Below, in pieces: positions 63,946 to 64,000 of a stretch of 64,000 nt of DNA. Within the stretch, counting starts at the first letter, position 1; each line of letters begins with the position of its first letter. The notes under the pieces were generated by a model. The model saw nothing but the letters and a program-made list of their open reading frames with translations. It was not told the DNA's origin and did no database searches. The translations under genes were made by a program, and so were the position numbers. Origin of the DNA: CAXXOK01 sp963664595 (GTDB lineage Bacteria > Bacillota > Clostridia > Christensenellales > Aristaeellaceae); contig CAXXOK010000003.1 in NCBI GenBank assembly GCA_963664595.2, forward strand, positions 295,574 to 359,573, in the 5' to 3' direction.

Positions 63946-64000
63946 AATGATTGTAACACGGATACGCCAGCCGGTAATAAGTCACAACCTGCGGATTGCG

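Noticed and set aside
1..64000. tRNA, rRNA, integrase or transposase genes
   Set aside because: None were recognised on either strand by eye; short or diverged tRNAs could be missed without a dedicated search.

Overview
The window looks like a chromosomal piece of a GC-rich, Gram-positive, gut-type Clostridia (Bacillota). Supporting signs are AAGGAGG-type ribosome binding sites, sigma-A promoters, a BlaI/BlaR1-type pair, a TipAS regulator, a PASTA-less Ser/Thr kinase, sortase-type PQTGD surface proteins and a clostripain protease. No rRNA, tRNA, CRISPR array, phage or transposase gene was found. The species cannot be named from the sequence.

Layout. 0-7.6 kb (mostly minus strand): the start of yjdF with its riboswitch leader, a small helical protein, a methyltransferase, a secreted SH3 protein, and a blaI-blaR1 type operon followed by a stand-alone copy of the BlaR1-like sensor domain. 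7.7-17 kb: a hydrolase, XRE regulators, a small kinase, an MBL hydrolase, a diguanylate cyclase, a GldA-like dehydrogenase and a secreted clostripain. 17-23 kb: remains of a sugar ABC transporter, a barnase-like lipoprotein, two Gfo/Idh/MocA oxidoreductases and a frameshifted TipA regulator. 23-29 kb: a secreted leucine-rich-repeat (LRR) protein, an HTH protein and a membrane Ser/Thr kinase with an outer LRR domain. 29-37 kb: housekeeping and small stress genes, including murA. 37-40 kb: four tandem intact PQTGD surface proteins on the minus strand. 40-46 kb: a phosphodiester glycosidase-type protein, an MscS channel, a hydrolase, a polysaccharide deacetylase and a broken UbiA-type prenyltransferase. 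46-49 kb: a TRAP transporter operon (binding protein, large permease, small permease). 49.5-63.8 kb: ten tandem copies of a beta-helix surface protein ending in PQTGD-type sorting signals. Only the first is intact. A broken GntR/FCD regulator lies between copies 2 and 3.

Two families of small non-coding repeats are scattered between genes. One is a ~160-bp chain of hairpins with at least eight copies, some flanked by direct repeats. The other is a ~155-160-bp element with imperfect terminal inverted repeats (three long copies and two short derivatives).

The strongest candidates for an undescribed system are the surface-protein cassette array (possibly a reservoir for surface variation) and the LRR/HTH/LRR-kinase module. 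A caution applies throughout: one-base indels also break unrelated genes (ABC permease, tipA, ubiA, gntR). Some are in short homopolymers, so read or assembly error must be excluded before the broken cassettes are called biological.
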